Below are positions 60,792-64,000 of a stretch of DNA of 64,000 bases, piece after piece. The translations under genes and the position numbers were made by a program. The notes beneath the pieces were generated by a model. The model was not told the origin of the DNA. It saw only the letters and a program-made list of their open reading frames with translations, and made no database searches. The DNA is from Serilophus lunatus (taxonomy: Eukaryota > Chordata > Aves > Passeriformes > Eurylaimidae): assembly GCA_013399895.1 (NCBI GenBank), contig VXBA01001265.1, positions 268,717-332,716 on the forward strand, in the 5' to 3' direction. Positions within the stretch are counted from its first letter, which is position 1. Each line of letters begins with the position of its first letter.

Positions 60792-63424
60792 AGTATCAGG
60801 AAAGACTGAACCAAAAAACAAAGGAATTACTCCCCTGGGAAGCTTCTGTAATAGCCCTGCACAGTCTGAGTACTGAGCTGTAACCTGTTCACCAATTCAC
60901 AGTGAGATGTCAGAGGAAAATTGTAAAATAATTCATCAAAACAAAATACTCTGCAGAACCAAGAATATTTCACTGTCACAGCTTCTCAAGGTGTTTTTTG
61001 CTTTCCTCTGCTTGTGCTACAGACCTATTGTTCTTCCTGGCTCAACATACTATGTGGTTACAAACACAAGCTCGGCATCATCTTGTTGCCAGAGAGCACT
61101 CACCTGAAGAAAGGAAACAAGAGTTGCCCAACCCACTGCCCAGCCACCATCTTTAACACAATGACATTTTCAGAAAAATACAATCAAATGCTTGGTCATA
61201 GGAACACAGTGTCTTTCTTGCACAAGAATCTCCCCTGGTAAACAACGTTTTCACTGTTTATAATAAATTTCAGCTTTTCAGTACATAGTACATTAAATCT
61301 GTAATTCATTTGGTAAATTAACACTTCTGATAAAATTCCAGATTTACTCATTCATATCTATTATTTAAAGAATAATAATAATTAAGCTTTATTCACTAAA
61401 CATTTCCTTTCTAATGTCCTTCAATTTACAGTCATCCTATGCTTTGATTGTTCTGTATCCCTCTGATCAAAACAACAAAAGGCAAAAATACCTCAATTCT
61501 CTACCCACTCATCCCTTTTTGGCAATACAACGTACAAAGAAAAGAGGGACTTTGCAATGATAAATGCTTGTAAGTCAGTGGCCCTGAACTAAAAGAGTCC
61601 TCAATGCCTGGAAACCTGAGAGAGAAAACTTGCCAGCAATTCTCTTTCCTGTCTACCAAAAAACTTCTAGTTTGGCAATGCCTGCTGGTCACTGTTGCAG
61701 AATCGCACAAACAAGGGGATAAGCTCTGGAGAAAAGGACTATGTTTAGAAAAAGCTGAAGAAAATTTTAAATAGCTTCTTCTCTTCAAAACCAAAAATTA
61801 TGCAGCATCCTTTACCTTCCTTTTAGTAAGTGTTTCTTGATACATTGTTATTAAATATTGACCAGAAAGTAAAACCAGACCCATTAAATGATTTACTTAC
61901 CCAAAACTAGACATGATTCAGTATATGCTTGACAGTTCTGCCCGTGCTTCAAAATAGCTTTGATTCTGAGCACACTAGGAGATTGCAAAATTTCACTATG
62001 CTCACAGTATTAAACCCCATCTCTTAAATGGTCATATTACCACAGGCATAATCCTGTATCATTACACGAGGTTTGTGGCTTGCTAGGCATGACCTGGTTT
62101 ATGCCATTGTCATTCAGAACATGTGAGGGCTTTAAGCAGCTGCTTATCAGCCTTCAATCCTTTACAGCTTCCTCTGGAGGTGGCCCTCACACCTGAAGTG
62201 CTTTAACAAATGCTGCATAATTACTTCATTTGTATGGAAACAGAAAAACCATCATTTTCATTCCTTTGGTTTAACCATCAGATGCTTTCCCTGAAGTTTC
62301 TGATTCAGTAAAAGGTAAATTTGAATGTACAAAATACAGTTGCCAAGCAGAATGTGAGACCGGTTCATTTGGCCATCAACTTTTATAACTATTTCATGAT
62401 TATCTGTTTATTATATGTACTTCTCAGGGATTCCTGTGAGGTGAAATAAAGTACGCAACAGTTGTTAGAGTATAACCTTTAATTGCTTTGGATTTTCCAC
62501 TAAAAACATCCTGAAGCATGGATGCAGGATTATGGCTTCAGTGATGCAGAACTCTCTTCTGCATTAAACAGTTTCTCACAGGTGTTTAATAACATTAAGC
62601 TTCTTATCAATGTCCCATTACTGCCTCTTCAACAGTTAAAGCAGTGAGATTAATTGTCCCTCCTGAGCACTTGTAGTAATACATGACTGTGACTTTATGA
62701 CAATGCGTACTGTGAGTGGGATATGGTTTGAGAACAGCAAAGCCATACTCTGGTATGTCTTAATAGAGCTCTGGGCCCTCAGTAGGTCACTGAAAACACA
62801 GTGGGATGAAAGCTCTGCTGAAAGCCAGCAATGCCATTGCTTGAACTTCACCTTTTGAAACTAAGTAACCTGTTTTCAGGAATTTCTTTGTCCTGAAGTC
62901 CTCTACATCAGAGCAGAGCATAGAAAAAACATCCCTGAAAATTCCTTAGAGATTTTGTTTTGTCTGTTCTTCATTCCCTAGTCTATTTCTCAAGTATAGG
63001 ATTTCTATATCCTCTGCTGCTTGCAGATTGCACTATGTGCTGCAGAAATATCCTAACTTTCTCCAGGAATATTACCTGAGCACTCACACATCTTCTCAAT
63101 CTTCCATTTCTTATCAGTGGGAAGCCAGGGAGTGCAGCTGAGAAGGTTATGGTTCATAAAGTTACTCATCCTCAACAAATGGGGGAACAGTAACCCTGAG
63201 TACACTAAAGAGTTTCATCTTCCACATTTTCACTAAAATCCTAAAGAATAAATGGTGAATGCAAGACTCGAGGTTAAAAAAGATCAAAGGATTATTTATA
63301 TTGAGTGTATCAGATTTACAGTGTCTGCATGAAAACTTCAATCGTAAGTTATCACAGCTGTAAAAATGGAATTACTAAGAAGATAACAATAAAGTGAAAC
63401 TTAACTAGTCAGATATTAGTATCT
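60792..63424. other. Unique DNA; possible conserved non-coding segment
   Basis: No repeat or gene recognised. A mixed-composition stretch at about 62040-62400 lacks repeats and contains several homeodomain- and octamer-like words, so it is a candidate conserved element. An AAT-rich patch lies near 61371-61383. Confidence 0.4.
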
Positions 63425-64000
63425 TGAGGAAGAAGTTAGAGACTTACTGAACCACTTGGATCCTCATAAGTCCATGGGACCCGATGGGATCCACCCTAGG
63501 GTGATGAGAGAGCTGGCAGATGAGTTTGCTAAACCTCTCTCCATCATTTATCAGCAGTCTTGGCTCACAGGTGAAGTCCCGGATGACTGGAAGCTGGCCA
63601 ATGTGACACCCATCCACAAGAAGGGCCAGAATGATCTGGGTAGTTACAGACCTGTTAGCCTGACCTTGATACCATTGAAAAGTTATGGAACAGTTAACCC
63701 TGGCTGCAATCATGCAACACCTGCAGGATGACCAGGGGATAAAGGCCCAGCCAGCATGGTTTTAGGAGGGGTAGGTCTTGCCTGACCAACCTGATCTCCT
63801 TTTATGACCATGTAACTCGGTTAGTGGATGAGAGGAAGGCTGTGGATGTAGTATACCTGGACTTCAGTAAAGCCTTCGACACAGTCTCCCATAGTATACT
63901 CCTGGAGAAGCTGGCAGCCCGGGGCTTCAACAGGAGCATTCTATGCTGGGTTAGGAACTGGTTGAATGGCCGAGCCCAGAGAGTGGTTGTGAATGGTGTC
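63425..64000 (+). mobile_element. CR1 LINE, runs off the window end
   Basis: Starts in the N-terminal part of the reverse transcriptase and is still CR1 at base 64000. The shared segment with the 12.4-kb copy is 96 percent identical over 174 bases (7 differences counted by eye). The rest of the element lies outside the window. Confidence 0.95.
63456..64000 (+). pseudogene. CR1 ORF2 reverse transcriptase, N-terminal part, frameshifted
   Basis: The frame at 63456-63731 reads DPHKSMGPDGIHPRVMRELA, LSIIYQQSWLTGEVPDDWKL, ANVTPIHKKG and GSYRPVSLT, the first conserved blocks of a LINE reverse transcriptase. It is shifted out between about 63663 and 63715, and again by an extra A near 63742. From about 63746 a frame with HGFRRGRSCLTNLISFYDHV and VVYLDFSKAFDTVSHSILLE is open to the window end. 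The catalytic FADD motif would lie beyond 64000. At least two indels make this copy inactive. Confidence 0.92.

Noticed and set aside
1..64000. CRISPR array, bacterial operons or phage genes
   Set aside because: No spaced identical repeats, ribosome-binding sites or compact gene runs. Base composition, CR1 and LTR content are those of a bird nuclear genome.

Overview
This window looks like gene-poor, AT-rich nuclear DNA of a bird, and most likely a passerine. The case for a bird is the dominance of CR1 LINE copies. About fifteen 5'-truncated fragments on both strands share CR1-type reverse-transcriptase motifs and short ATTCTRTG-type 3' tails, and there are many solo LTRs of avian endogenous retrovirus type. 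The case for a passerine rests on one element at 27817-27943, an isoleucine-tRNA-like head fused to a CR1-like tail, which is the architecture of passerine SINEs such as TguSINE1. That lineage call is inference. I recognise no host protein-coding gene, rRNA, functional tRNA gene or CRISPR array. The window is best read as intergenic DNA or a very long intron.

Layout. 0-9.7 kb: unique AT-rich DNA with an ERVK-like solo LTR (453-842, 6-bp target-site duplication), a pentanucleotide repeat, an ERVL-like LTR with an assembly gap (5093-6014) and a further LTR (7189-7675). 9.7-13.6 kb: a CR1 split by a 1169-bp CpG-rich LTR with a perfect 5-bp duplication, then a longer CR1 that keeps reverse-transcriptase motifs. 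13.6-26.5 kb: mostly unique DNA, a probable 1.07-kb LTR (16799-17872), an odd reading frame open on both strands (18.0-18.5 kb) and two CR1 tails. 26.5-31.5 kb: a mobile-element cluster holding a possible short LTR, the tRNA-Ile/CR1 SINE, the C-terminal end of a non-CR1 LINE interrupted by a second ERVL-like LTR, a CR1 and an ERVK-like LTR with a perfect 6-bp duplication. 32-38 kb: minus-strand CR1 fragments, one old and internally deleted. 39.8-40.7 kb: a CR1 interrupted by a 344-bp LTR. 46-60 kb: about 14 kb almost free of recognisable repeats. 60-64 kb: two more CR1 copies, the last running off the window end.

No genes here work together in a pathway. The biology visible is the history of retroelements: CR1 copies came first, LTR elements later landed in three older LINE copies, and nearly all proviruses are reduced to solo LTRs. 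The strongest observations are the non-CR1 LINE remnant with a C-terminal zinc finger, the tRNA-Ile/CR1 SINE, the three nested LTR insertions whose target duplications can be read directly, and two sister LTRs whose assembly gaps fall at the same internal position. No new biological system was found.
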